Shown here piece after piece: positions 25,718 to 32,883 of a stretch of 32,883 nt of DNA (positions are counted from its first letter, which is position 1; every line of letters begins with the position of its first letter). Where the stretch lies: NCBI GenBank assembly GCA_017540825.1, contig JAFYAH010000006.1, positions 1 to 32,883 of the forward strand, in the 5' to 3' direction. The notes below the pieces were generated by a model. It saw only the letters and a list, made by a program, of their open reading frames with translations, had not been told where the DNA came from and searched no databases. The position numbers were made by a program, and so were the translations under genes. The DNA is from Candidatus Methanomethylophilaceae archaeon (GTDB lineage Archaea; Thermoplasmatota; Thermoplasmata; Methanomassiliicoccales; Methanomethylophilaceae).

Positions 25718-26506
25718 ATGTTCGGCAAAAGCATACGCATGGAGAGGATAACTGACAGGAAGACCGGCAACGCGGTAATAGTCCCGATGGACCACGGAGT
25801 CTCTATCGGGCCTCTCGACGGACTCATCGACATGAGGAAGACCGTCGACGAGGTCTCCAACGGAGGAGCCACGGCGGTCCTGATGCACAAAGGACTCATA
25901 AGGTACTCGTACCGCCAGTCCGGAAGGGACGTGGGGCTTATAATGCACCTGTCGGCGTCCACAGACCTCGGTCCAAACAGGAACAGCAAGGTGCAGATCA
26001 CGACCATCGAGGAGGCCATCAAATACGGGGCCGACGCCGTCTCCATCCACATCAACTTCGGATCGGAGGACGAGCCGTCAATGCTGGAGCAGGCCGGGAA
26101 GATCTCCGAGCAGTGCACCGAGTGGGGTATGCCTCTCATCATCATGGCCTATCCGCGCGGACCGGAGATCAAGGACCCCTACGACCCGGAAGCCATAGCG
26201 CACTGCGCCAGAGCAGCTTCCGAGATAGGGGCCGACCTGGTGAAGGTGAGCTACACCGGGGACGTGGACACGTTCAGGGACGTCTGCAGGGGCGCCCTCG
26301 CTCCGGTCCTCATAGCGGGCGGGCCCAAGATGGGCTCCGACATGGAGATCCTCAACATGGTCCATGACTCCATGGAGGCCGGCGGGCGCGGAGTGTCCAT
26401 AGGGCGCAACGTGTTCCAGAACAGGAACGTCCGCGGCATAACCAAGGCGATCTCGAGCATCGTCCTCGACGGGTTCTCCGTGAGCGAGGCGTCCCAGTTC
26501 CTGTGA
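25718..26506 (+). CDS. aroA': 2-amino-3,7-dideoxy-D-threo-hept-6-ulosonate (ADH) synthase
   Basis: First enzyme of the archaeal 3-dehydroquinate route, an aldolase that makes ADH from a 6-deoxy-5-ketofructose phosphate donor and aspartate semialdehyde. The 262-residue TIM barrel shows VIVPMDHGVSIGP near the N terminus, VLMHKG, VSIHINFGS, LVKVSYTGD (lysine expected to form the Schiff base) and IAGGPKMGSD (phosphate site). The ATG at 25718 is chosen because GGGGAGGA lies seven bases upstream; the frame is open from 25649. DHQ synthase II begins nine bases after its stop. These two enzymes replace DAHP synthase and AroB, which is a strongly archaeal trait. Confidence 0.95.
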   Translation: MFGKSIRMERITDRKTGNAVIVPMDHGVSIGPLDGLIDMRKTVDEVSNGGATAVLMHKGLIRYSYRQSGRDVGLIMHLSASTDLGPNRNSKVQITTIEEAIKYGADAVSIHINFGSEDEPSMLEQAGKISEQCTEWGMPLIIMAYPRGPEIKDPYDPEAIAHCARAASEIGADLVKVSYTGDVDTFRDVCRGALAPVLIAGGPKMGSDMEILNMVHDSMEAGGRGVSIGRNVFQNRNVRGITKAISSIVLDGFSVSEASQFL

Positions 26507-26515
26507 GGCGATGGC

Positions 26516-27526
26516 ATGGGGAGGCTGATCGTCAGGGCGGACAGGCCGGAGGACGCCGGCGTCAGGAAGAGCATGGTCACCAACGGGCTGGAGACCGGCA
26601 TAGGCAGGTTCATCCTCCGCAAGGGGGACGAGGGCTTCGAGAGCCTAGGCAAGTTCGAGGCGATCTACGTCGAGGACGGCCGCTTCACGGACGACTCGTA
26701 CGCGTTCGTCGACATCGCCACCCCCGAGGCCCAGGCCGAGGCCATGTCCCTGGCCGGGAAGAAGAAGGCGGTCGTCGTGACCACATCCGACTGGACCGTC
26801 ATCCCGCTGGAGAACCTGATCGCCAGGTTCGGCGGCTCCGGGACCGAGGTCTACGCCTGCGCATCCTCCGAGAAGGAGGCCAAGCTGTTCCTCACCACCA
26901 TGGAGAAGGGCGTCGACGGCGTGGTCGTGGACGTGGAGGACCCGCTGAGCCTCCGCAGGTTCGGGGAGGTCGCGAGCGGAGGCTCCGAGCCCCTCTCCGA
27001 GGTGAAGGTAGTCTCCGTGAGGCCGGTCGAGCTCGGGGACAGGGTCTGCATAGACACCTGCAGCATGATGGTCCCCGGCGAGGGGATGCTGATAGGGTCG
27101 TACTCGTCCTGCCTGTTCCTGGTCCAGTCGGAGAGCGAGGAGAACGGGTACGTGGCCAGCAGGCCGTTCCGCGTGAACGCCGGCGCCGTGCATTGCTACA
27201 TAGAGGTCCCCGGAGGGGGAACCAGGTACCTGTCCGAGCTGTCGAGCGGGGACAGCGTGCTCATATGCGGCAGGGACGGGAAGACCAGGACCGCGTCCAT
27301 CGGCAGATGCAAGGTCGAGAGGAGGCCGCTGCTGATGGTGGAGGCCACCGACGGGGAGAAGAGCTACTCCGTCATGCTCCAGAACGCCGAGACGATAAAG
27401 ATGGTCACCAGGGAAGGCTCCAAGCCCGTCACCGCCATAGAGCCGGGGGACGTCCTCCTGGCCAAGCTCGGGAGCGGAGGAAGGCACTTCGGGATGGCCA
27501 TAGACGAATCCATCACGGAGAAGTAA
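26516..27526 (+). CDS. aroB': 3-dehydroquinate synthase II
   Basis: Second enzyme of the archaeal route, oxidative deamination and cyclisation of ADH to 3-dehydroquinate using NAD+. The 336 residues cover the family length. Typical stretches are VVVTTSDWTVIPLENLIA, VDGVVVDVEDP, the MVPGEGMLIGSYSSCLFLVQ region (split at residues 184-203) and AGAVHCYIEVPGGGTRYLSEL. The start ATG follows the ADH synthase stop by nine bases, with GAGGCG as a plausible ribosome-binding site. The next gene begins directly at the base after its TAA, so the three genes are one transcription unit. Confidence 0.95.
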   Translation: MGRLIVRADRPEDAGVRKSMVTNGLETGIGRFILRKGDEGFESLGKFEAIYVEDGRFTDDSYAFVDIATPEAQAEAMSLAGKKKAVVVTTSDWTVIPLENLIARFGGSGTEVYACASSEKEAKLFLTTMEKGVDGVVVDVEDPLSLRRFGEVASGGSEPLSEVKVVSVRPVELGDRVCIDTCSMMVPGEGMLIGSYSSCLFLVQSESEENGYVASRPFRVNAGAVHCYIEVPGGGTRYLSELSSGDSVLICGRDGKTRTASIGRCKVERRPLLMVEATDGEKSYSVMLQNAETIKMVTREGSKPVTAIEPGDVLLAKLGSGGRHFGMAIDESITEK

Positions 27527-28807
27527 ATGAGGGTCTGCACGACGTACGGCTCCCCGGTCCCGCTCAGGAAGGGCGCGGAGATGCACGAGATCCGCCTGGA
27601 CGTCTTCGACCGGATCCCGGAGGGGGTCGGCGAGGAGTCCGTGGTGACGCTGTGCGGGAGGGACCCTTCCGTCGTCCCCGGCTCTTTCGCGGGCCTCGTC
27701 GACGTAGGGGAGAGGGACGTGAGCATCCCGCACAGGAAGATCAGGTCGTTCCACGACTTCGAGCGGACCCCCGACCGCGACGGCATCCTGGCGATGCTCG
27801 GGAGCGGAGACCAGGAGATATCCAAGGGAGCCTTCAAGGCCTCGTCGTTCGTCGACCTCTGCTCCATATTGGACGCGTCCAAGGCCCTGGGGAGGAAGCA
27901 CGTCCTCCTGGGGATGGGGCCTCTCGGAGAGGTCACCCGCATAAGGCAGTCCGTCCTGGGCAACGAGTTCACCTTCGGATACCAGGGGGAGCCCACCGCT
28001 CCGGGGCAGTTCAGCGCGGACGAGATGGAGGCGATGGGCGACGGCTGCGTGCTGGTCGGGATAACGGGTCATCCGCTCTCCCACACGCTGTCGCCTCCGA
28101 TGCAGAACGCCGCCATCAGGAAGGCGGGCATCAATGGCAGGTACCTCGTGTTCGACTCGCCCTCTTTGGACCGCATCGAGGACGCGATCAGGGGATACGG
28201 CATCAGAGGGATGAACGTGACCATCCCCTACAAGCAGAAGGTCATGGAGCATCTGGACAGGATCTCCGGAGCCGCCGGGGAGGTCGGAGCGGTCAACACC
28301 ATAGTCAACGACGACGGGGTCCTCTCCGGCGAGAACACGGATGTGGCCGGCGTCCTCCATGCGCTTTCCGGAGTAGAGCTGAAAGGGTCCAAGGCTCTCG
28401 TCATGGGCTCGGGAGGAGCGTCAAGGGCCGCCGTTTACGCTCTGGCCAGAGCCGGCGCGGACGTGAGCGTGTCCGGCAGGAACGGGAGGACCGTGGCCGA
28501 GGTGTGCGCCGCGTTCGGCGCGGAGGCGTTCTCAGGAGGGGCGGAAGGCTTCGACGTGGTGGTCAACTGCACCCCGATAGGCCTGGTCGAAGGCGAGTAT
28601 CCCTCGGACCTGTCCGGCCTGCGTCCCGGCCAAGCCGTGCTGGACATGGTCTACGGCAGGAGGACGCCCCTGATCGCCAGGGCCGAGGCCGCCGGCTGCC
28701 GCCTCGCGGACGGAGCTGACATGCTGGCGGGCCAGGGCGCCGAGTCGTTCAAGATGTGGTTCGGCAGGGACGCCGACATGGAAGCCATGAGGGAGGCGCT
28801 GAGATGA
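27527..28807 (+). CDS. aroDE: AroD-AroE fusion: 3-dehydroquinate dehydratase / shikimate dehydrogenase
   Basis: One 426-residue protein for two consecutive steps, 3-dehydroquinate to 3-dehydroshikimate to shikimate. Residues 1-170 are a compact type I dehydratase. Expected catalytic residues are visible: E21 in EIRLD, H76 in SFHDFERTP, the Schiff-base lysine probably K100 in ISKGAF, and R138 in VTRI. Residues 175-426 are an NADP shikimate dehydrogenase: GHPLSHTLSP, MNVTIPYK (catalytic K236), GENTD (D272), the nucleotide loop GSGGAS (294-299), and VVNCTPIG. The dehydratase part is shorter than free-standing AroD (about 220-250). It abuts the DHQ synthase stop and its own TGA overlaps the shikimate kinase ATG. 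Confidence 0.93.
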   Translation: MRVCTTYGSPVPLRKGAEMHEIRLDVFDRIPEGVGEESVVTLCGRDPSVVPGSFAGLVDVGERDVSIPHRKIRSFHDFERTPDRDGILAMLGSGDQEISKGAFKASSFVDLCSILDASKALGRKHVLLGMGPLGEVTRIRQSVLGNEFTFGYQGEPTAPGQFSADEMEAMGDGCVLVGITGHPLSHTLSPPMQNAAIRKAGINGRYLVFDSPSLDRIEDAIRGYGIRGMNVTIPYKQKVMEHLDRISGAAGEVGAVNTIVNDDGVLSGENTDVAGVLHALSGVELKGSKALVMGSGGASRAAVYALARAGADVSVSGRNGRTVAEVCAAFGAEAFSGGAEGFDVVVNCTPIGLVEGEYPSDLSGLRPGQAVLDMVYGRRTPLIARAEAAGCRLADGADMLAGQGAESFKMWFGRDADMEAMREALR

Positions 28808-29625
28808 CCGGCACAGGCCGCTCGCACGGGGCGGTGTCGGTCATGAACGCGATCCCGTGCGGGATAGGGTCCACCATCGGCATAGGGCTGAGGACAGAGG
28901 CCAGGTTCGAGCCCGCCGAGGGGACGACGGTGACGCTGGAAGGCCGTCCCGGGATGGACGACGCCCTCGTCAGGACTTGCGTCTCCAGGGCATCGGAGGC
29001 GGCTGGTGAGCCCGAGGAGGGATACAGGCTGACCGTCTCCACCCAGATACCGCCGTCCATGGGCCTCAAGAGCTCCAGCTCGGTATGCAACGCGGTCATA
29101 GCTTCCGTTCTAGATTATTATAAAATAGACATGGACCCGCTGGACGCCATAAGGCTGGGGGTGGAGTGCGCCAAGGCATGCGGGGTCACGATAACCGGGG
29201 CGTTCGACGACGCCTGCGGCTGCGGCCTCGGAGGGCTCGTGGTCACCGACAACACTGAGAACGAGCTCCTCTGCAGGCTGGAGGTCCCTGAGTACGACGT
29301 GGTGATATGCCTTCCGGACAGGACTATACCCAAGAGCAAGGTCCCGGTCGACAGGTACAGGGCCCTCAGGGAGCAGTACGAAGCCATGGTCCCCCGGATC
29401 GAGAAGGATTATCTCGGCATCCTCACGGCCAACGGGGCCTTCGTGGAAGGCATCGTCGGATCCATGGGAGTGGCCGAGAGGGCGCTGAGAATAGGCGCTC
29501 TCGCGGCAGGCATAACCGGCACCGGCCCAGCCACAGCTGTGATAGCCGATCCCGGTGACGGAAAGAGGATAGCTGACGAGCTGGGGCTTCCGGCCCTCAT
29601 CACGAGGACGTTACGATGGACATAG
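28804..29625 (+). CDS. aroK: Shikimate kinase, archaeal GHMP type
   Basis: ATP-dependent phosphorylation of shikimate at O3. The 273-residue protein belongs to the GHMP kinase superfamily, as in other archaea, not the bacterial AroK fold. The ATP motif is PPSMGLKSSSSVCNAV near residues 80-96. An N-terminal AVSVMNAIPCGIGSTIGI and a C-terminal AAGITGTGPATAVIA (GHMP motif 3) complete the family pattern. Its ATG overlaps the fusion gene stop (ATGA at 28804-28807), and its own stop overlaps the aroA start by ten bases. Translational coupling is therefore likely along the whole operon. Confidence 0.94.
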   Translation: MTGTGRSHGAVSVMNAIPCGIGSTIGIGLRTEARFEPAEGTTVTLEGRPGMDDALVRTCVSRASEAAGEPEEGYRLTVSTQIPPSMGLKSSSSVCNAVIASVLDYYKIDMDPLDAIRLGVECAKACGVTITGAFDDACGCGLGGLVVTDNTENELLCRLEVPEYDVVICLPDRTIPKSKVPVDRYRALREQYEAMVPRIEKDYLGILTANGAFVEGIVGSMGVAERALRIGALAAGITGTGPATAVIADPGDGKRIADELGLPALITRTLRWT

Positions 29626-31409
29626 TTTTCAACGGAGGAAGGGCGGAAGGGACCGTGTCGGTCCCCGCGTCCAAGAGCTACACCCACAGAGCGATAATGA
29701 TGGCCGCGCTGTCCGAAGGCAGATGCTCGGTCAGGAACCCCCTGGAATCCTTCGACACGAAGGCCACCGCCGAGGCGATGAGGTCCATGGGGGCAGTCAT
29801 CGAGCCGATCGAAGGCGGGCTCTCCGTGGAGACCTCCAGGCTCCACGCCCCTGACAGGACGATAGACGTCCTGAACTCGGGGACCACCATGAGGCTCATG
29901 ACCGGGCTGGCCGCCCTTTTCGACTCGGAGACCACGATTACCGGGGACGAATCCATCAGGAGGAGGCCGATGGGCCCGCTGCTGAAGGCGCTGGAAGGGT
30001 GCGGCGCGAGGTGCGCTTCCGACGGCGGCAGGGCGCCCATAACGATCAGAGGCCCCGTGAAGGGGGACAGGATAGTCATCGACGGCAGCATGAGCTCCCA
30101 GTTCGTGTCGTCCATGCTGATGATGTCACCGCTGGTCGGGAGGCCGATGGACGTCGTCATAGAGGGGAAGCAGGTGTCGCGCCCGTACATCGACGTCACC
30201 ATATCCGTAATGGAGAGCTTCGGGGTGAAGGTCGAGAAGACGGAGGAGGGGTACCATGTCGAGCCTCAGAGGTACGTCCCGTGCGACTACGCCGTCCCCG
30301 CGGACTTCTCTTCGGCCGCCTTCCCCCTGGTCGTAGGAGGCCTGTCCGGGAAGGTGTCCGTGGAAGGCCTGGACCTGAAGGACCCGCAGGGGGACAAGGC
30401 CATACTGGACATATTGGGGAGGGCCGGATGCGAGGTGTCCGCCGTCGGCGGCAAGGTCTCGTGCGCCAAGGCCGAGAGGCTGGTCGCCGCGGACGTGGAC
30501 CTCTCCGACATACCGGACCTGTTCCCCATAGTGGCGGTCCTCCTCAGCACAGCCGAGGGCACCAGCAGGCTGTACGGCGCCCCCCAGCTCAGGTTCAAGG
30601 AGAGCGACAGGATAGCCTCCGTGGAGAGGATGCTCTCCGCGCTCGGGGCGGACATACGCGGGACGGACGACGGATGCGTGATAAGGGGCGTTCCCCGGCT
30701 CCGCGGCGGGAGGATTGAGCACGGCGGGGACCATCGCCTCATGATGGCGGCCGCCGTGGCCTCCCTCGTCTCGGACGGGCCCGTCTCCATGGAGGACGAC
30801 GGGTGCTGGAACGTCTCGTATCCGGGCTTCGTGGAGCAGATGCGCTCGATAGGGATGAGGTGCCGAGATGTATACGGTGGGCAACACGCTCAGGATAGGC
30901 CTATTCGGGAAGAGCCACGACGACTTCATAGGATGCTACGTGGACGGCCTTCCCGAGGGGATGGAGATCGACACGGGAAGGATCGCGAGGGCGATGGAGC
31001 TCCGCAAGCCGAGGGACGGCATAGGCACCCCTCGCAAGGAGCCGGACGAGGTGATCCTGGAGGAAGGCGTCGAGGACGGCAGGGTCGTCGGTCGCGTCCT
31101 AATAAAGATAATGAACACCAACAGGAGGTCCTCGTCCTACAGCGGGTTCAACGTCACTCCCAGGCCGGGGCATGCGGACCTGCCCGCCCTGATGAAGTTC
31201 AAGGATTTCGACGTCAGCGGCGGAGCCCAGTTCTCGGGAAGGATGACCGCTCCACTCGTCGCCGCCGGAGCAATAGCGTCGCAGTATCTCGAGGCCAAAG
31301 GCATCAGGGTCGCCGCCTACACCAAGAGCATCGGAAACGTCGCAGACCCTCAAGAGCGCTCCTTCGAGGAGATCGACGGCTCCAAGAAGTTCAAGACCCG
31401 TGCGGCTGA
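29616..31409 (+). CDS. aroA: EPSP synthase; open frame runs on past the domain end near 30860
   Basis: Transfers enolpyruvyl from PEP to shikimate-3-phosphate. The first about 415 residues are a complete enzyme: VPASKSYTHRA, LNSGTTMRLMTG, RRRPMGPL, GSMSSQFVSSMLMM, LRFKESDRIAS and HGGDHRLMMAAAVAS, ending SYPGFVEQMRSIG as expected. No stop follows there: the frame continues to 31409 through out-of-frame aroC codons, giving an Arg-rich tail with no protein character. A 542-base same-strand overlap is implausible. One missing base near the end would give a TAG at 30896-30898; one extra base would give TAG at 30850. Coordinates are those of the open frame as read; the functional gene ends near 30850-30900. 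Confidence 0.88.
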   Translation: MDIVFNGGRAEGTVSVPASKSYTHRAIMMAALSEGRCSVRNPLESFDTKATAEAMRSMGAVIEPIEGGLSVETSRLHAPDRTIDVLNSGTTMRLMTGLAALFDSETTITGDESIRRRPMGPLLKALEGCGARCASDGGRAPITIRGPVKGDRIVIDGSMSSQFVSSMLMMSPLVGRPMDVVIEGKQVSRPYIDVTISVMESFGVKVEKTEEGYHVEPQRYVPCDYAVPADFSSAAFPLVVGGLSGKVSVEGLDLKDPQGDKAILDILGRAGCEVSAVGGKVSCAKAERLVAADVDLSDIPDLFPIVAVLLSTAEGTSRLYGAPQLRFKESDRIASVERMLSALGADIRGTDDGCVIRGVPRLRGGRIEHGGDHRLMMAAAVASLVSDGPVSMEDDGCWNVSYPGFVEQMRSIGMRCRDVYGGQHAQDRPIREEPRRLHRMLRGRPSRGDGDRHGKDREGDGAPQAEGRHRHPSQGAGRGDPGGRRRGRQGRRSRPNKDNEHQQEVLVLQRVQRHSQAGACGPARPDEVQGFRRQRRSPVLGKDDRSTRRRRSNSVAVSRGQRHQGRRLHQEHRKRRRPSRALLRGDRRLQEVQDPCG

Positions 31410-32640
31410 CACGGCCCTCGACGAGAGGATGACCGAGGCGATACTCGCTGCTTCCGGGGACGGGGACAGCGTCGGAGGGGTGGTCGGGTGCATGGCGATA
31501 GGCCTTCCGATAGGGTTCGGAGGCATATGGTTCGATGCGCTGGACGTCTCGGTTGCCAGGATGATGTTCTCGATACCTGCCGTCAAAGGCGTGGAGTTCG
31601 GAAAAGGGTTCGGGATCTCCTCGATGAGGGGTTCCGAGAGCAACGACCAGTACGCCGTCAGGGACGGCAGGATAGTGGCTCTGACCAACAACATGGGAGG
31701 AGTGTGCGGCGGGATGAGCGACGGCATGCCGCTGACGTTCGACGTCGCTTTCAAGCCTACCCCCTCGATATCCAAGAGGCAGCGCACCGTCAACCTCGAG
31801 AGGATGTGCGACGACCAGATAGAGATCAAAGGCAGGCACGACCCATGCGTGGTCCCTCGCGCTGTGAGCGTCGTGGAAGCGATGGCCGCCATCACGATAA
31901 TGGACCAGGACCTGTCATTCCAGCTTGACGAGCGAGAACCTTGTCATGTTGTCGGGGTTGTCCTCGACGTTCTCGTTCGCCAGGAAGAGGCCGTAGTGCT
32001 CTCCGGCGTCCTTTCTGCACACGGCAGCAGACCCTTCCGGGAGCTTCCCCATGGCCAGCATCTCCGCAGCATAAGCCGTGTCCTCGCACTCGACCATCTT
32101 CGCTCCAGGGTAGAGCCTCTCGAGATTCCTTTTGGATTGAGCAAGGGCCTGAACATGCGAGACCAAGCTGTTGACGGGGTCGTCGGCGTTCTTCTTGAAC
32201 ACGCAATGGTGGATCGGCGACCACATGAGGTCGAGCTCCCTGAGGTTTCTGACGCCTTTCTTAGCCTCTTCGGATTCAAGGACGACCCCAGCGAACTTGT
32301 TCTCTACGGCCAGGACGCCGTAGTCGATCTCACCTGCGACAAGCGCGTCCATAACGTTCCTGGCCGACATGAGGGGAACCAGCACAGTATCCTTCAGATC
32401 GAATTTCTTCGAGAATACCATCGCCATCTCTTCGCTGTTGGAAAAGGGTATGCCCATATAGCCCACTCTTATGGTATCCTTCATCGTAAATTCTCCGTAG
32501 GGCCTGCAGCAGGCCAGTACCCTTTAATCCGGTCAGTGATAAATCATTTGTTGAGGCATCTGCATGGAAGATGCGCCCGGAAATGCAGGGGCCAGGCTAA
32601 TTGGCAGCCATGGCAGCGTGCTCGGCCAGTTTTCTGGTGA
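30868..32640 (+). CDS. aroC: Chorismate synthase; open frame runs on past the domain end near 31914
   Basis: Converts EPSP to chorismate using reduced flavin. About 348 residues form the whole enzyme: NTLRIGLFGKSHDDFIG (active-site His), SGGAQFSGRMTAPLVAAGAIA, GGVCGGMSDGMPLTF, FKPTPSISKRQRTV and GRHDPCVVPRAVSVVEAMAA. AGGTG lies before the ATG. After AITIMD there is no stop: the frame continues through the antisense of the prephenate dehydratase gene to 32640, with no family resemblance. One missing base near 31905 would bring in the TGA at 31926-31928, a normal family length overlapping the convergent gene by 14 bases. The natural end is probably there. It is the last step of the operon. Confidence 0.88.
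   Translation: MYTVGNTLRIGLFGKSHDDFIGCYVDGLPEGMEIDTGRIARAMELRKPRDGIGTPRKEPDEVILEEGVEDGRVVGRVLIKIMNTNRRSSSYSGFNVTPRPGHADLPALMKFKDFDVSGGAQFSGRMTAPLVAAGAIASQYLEAKGIRVAAYTKSIGNVADPQERSFEEIDGSKKFKTRAADTALDERMTEAILAASGDGDSVGGVVGCMAIGLPIGFGGIWFDALDVSVARMMFSIPAVKGVEFGKGFGISSMRGSESNDQYAVRDGRIVALTNNMGGVCGGMSDGMPLTFDVAFKPTPSISKRQRTVNLERMCDDQIEIKGRHDPCVVPRAVSVVEAMAAITIMDQDLSFQLDEREPCHVVGVVLDVLVRQEEAVVLSGVLSAHGSRPFRELPHGQHLRSISRVLALDHLRSRVEPLEIPFGLSKGLNMRDQAVDGVVGVLLEHAMVDRRPHEVELPEVSDAFLSLFGFKDDPSELVLYGQDAVVDLTCDKRVHNVPGRHEGNQHSILQIEFLREYHRHLFAVGKGYAHIAHSYGILHRKFSVGPAAGQYPLIRSVINHLLRHLHGRCARKCRGQANWQPWQRARPVFW
31915..32484 (-). CDS. pheA: Prephenate dehydratase (catalytic domain only)
   Basis: Decarboxylates and dehydrates prephenate to phenylpyruvate, the phenylalanine branch. 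The 189-residue protein has the periplasmic-binding-like fold of the family: VGYMGIPFSNSEEMA, IDYGVLAVENKFAGVV, SHVQALAQSKRNLE and the C-terminal NMTRFSL with the catalytic-type Thr of TRF. The common SHPQAL has V for P. It ends before the ACT domain that gives phenylalanine feedback inhibition in most PheA proteins, so regulation may be transcriptional. GGAG lies about ten bases before the ATG. It is convergent with aroC and completes the Tyr/Phe set with tyrA. Confidence 0.88.
   Translation of the reverse strand: MKDTIRVGYMGIPFSNSEEMAMVFSKKFDLKDTVLVPLMSARNVMDALVAGEIDYGVLAVENKFAGVVLESEEAKKGVRNLRELDLMWSPIHHCVFKKNADDPVNSLVSHVQALAQSKRNLERLYPGAKMVECEDTAYAAEMLAMGKLPEGSAAVCRKDAGEHYGLFLANENVEDNPDNMTRFSLVKLE
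32501..32515. promoter_or_regulatory. 15-bp palindrome in the pheA leader
   Basis: GGCCTGC-A-GCAGGCC is a perfect inverted repeat 17-31 bases upstream of the pheA start codon, just before the ribosome-binding site. Minus-strand TATA-like GATTTATC (32538-32545) would place transcription start close to it. It could be an operator or a leader hairpin. Confidence 0.45.
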
Positions 32641-32670
32641 TTCGGACGGCTTGAAATTTTAATGAAGAAA

Positions 32671-32682
32671 ACTATAAATAGG
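32671..32682 (+). promoter_or_regulatory. Strong TATA box near the right edge
   Basis: ACTATAAATAGG, in an AT-rich stretch from 32651, is among the best TATA boxes of the window. The predicted start is near 32700-32705, at the left edge of a GC-rich segment able to fold. Confidence 0.55.
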
Positions 32683-32699
32683 ATGTCGTAGTGCAGGGG

Positions 32700-32883
32700 A
32701 TTACGCGATGATTTCGCGGATACGATTCATAGAATCAGATCATGCACCCGGACAGAGGTCCTGTCCCGGGGAAGAGGCGTAGGGCCCCCGCATTGGAGGA
32801 TGAGGGCGGGGCAAGCCCGATGATCGCCGGACATACGAAACCTGGACGTGTGCTAGATCATACGCCAGCGGCGATGCTACGCC
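32700..32883 (+). ncRNA. Candidate structured RNA, truncated by the window end
   Basis: No convincing protein is encoded; the only ATG frame (32708) has 24 codons. Many self-complementary parts are present: CGCGA/TCGCG (32705-32718), GATTC/GAATC (32724-32736), and GATCAT with ATGATC (32738-32743 with 32820-32825). CCCGGACAG pairs with CTGTCCCGGG (32747-32770), GCCCCCGC with GCGGGGC (32784-32791 with 32806-32812), and GGCGTAG with CTACGCC (32776-32782 with 32877-32883, the very end). Not all can form at once. I looked for RNase P RNA, SRP RNA, rRNA and tRNA hallmarks and did not find them. The class is unknown. Confidence 0.4.

Noticed and set aside
32700-32883. RNase P RNA, SRP RNA or rRNA leader
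   Set aside because: I could not find the conserved RNase P core (GAGGAAAGUCC type), SRP S-domain or rRNA 5' motifs in the visible part; a divergent or truncated form is still possible.
1-32883. CRISPR arrays, insertion sequences or integrase genes
   Set aside because: No regularly spaced short repeats, transposase or integrase frames were seen; the only long repeats are the two copies inside the BspA-like gene.

Overview
The window looks like chromosome from an archaeon, most likely a gut-type methanogen of the Methanomassiliicoccales (Thermoplasmatota side of the Euryarchaeota). The informational genes are archaeal (EF-2 with a diphthamide-type loop, EF-1A, uS10). Aromatic amino acid synthesis starts with the archaeal ADH-synthase/DHQ-synthase II route. 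TATA boxes often lie about 25 nt from start codons, as expected for leaderless mRNAs. GC-rich codons contrast with AT-rich gaps, and BspA-like (LRR_5) and Sel1 repeat proteins are typical of host-associated lineages. The order-level assignment is inference; no 16S gene is present.

Layout. 1-2750: the end of the translation operon, fusA(EF-2)-tuf(EF-1A)-rpsJ, closed by a hairpin terminator. 2800-5861: ilvD (branched-chain amino acids) overlapping a MATE exporter. 5960-6035: tRNA-Ala(UGC), followed by a zinc-ribbon/Sel1/LRR_5 membrane protein. 7406-10586 (minus strand): a short bacterial-type alanyl-tRNA synthetase and an orphan nifB, divergent from a DUF61 gene. 11232-17909: an uptake locus with a 1042-residue exported protein carrying two BIG2 domains and two substrate-binding modules, each preceded by a dockerin-like EF-hand pair. 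It is followed by two FecCD-type permeases, one ABC ATPase and a convergent winged-helix regulator. 17910-18513: a gene-free AT-rich gap. 18514-21225: a BspA-like surface protein gene broken by two apparent one-base losses. 21384-23135: an AAA-ATPase/PD-(D/E)XK protein. 23178-32484: an aromatic amino acid block, trpB2, then tyrA (chorismate mutase-prephenate dehydrogenase), ADH synthase, DHQ synthase II, an AroD-AroE fusion, GHMP shikimate kinase, aroA and aroC, with a convergent prephenate dehydratase. 32670-32883: a strong TATA box followed by a GC-rich segment that folds like a structured RNA and runs off the window.

How it works together. The aromatic block encodes the route from the ADH precursor to chorismate, prephenate dehydrogenase and dehydratase activities for Tyr and Phe, and an indole-using TrpB2. 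Palindromes sit in the tyrA and pheA promoter regions. The uptake locus looks like one ABC importer for a metal chelate, siderophore or corrinoid-like ligand. Two binding modules fused in one anchored protein match two permease genes, and TGGATG/CATCCA inverted repeats recur at the binding-protein and ATPase promoters.

Caution. Four places (two in the BspA-like gene, the ends of aroA and aroC) behave as if one base is missing. Either the sequence has consensus errors or these genes carry real frameshifts. The most unusual features are the tandem dockerin/binding-protein fusion with its candidate operators, the short bacterial-type AlaRS, and the structured RNA candidate at the right edge.
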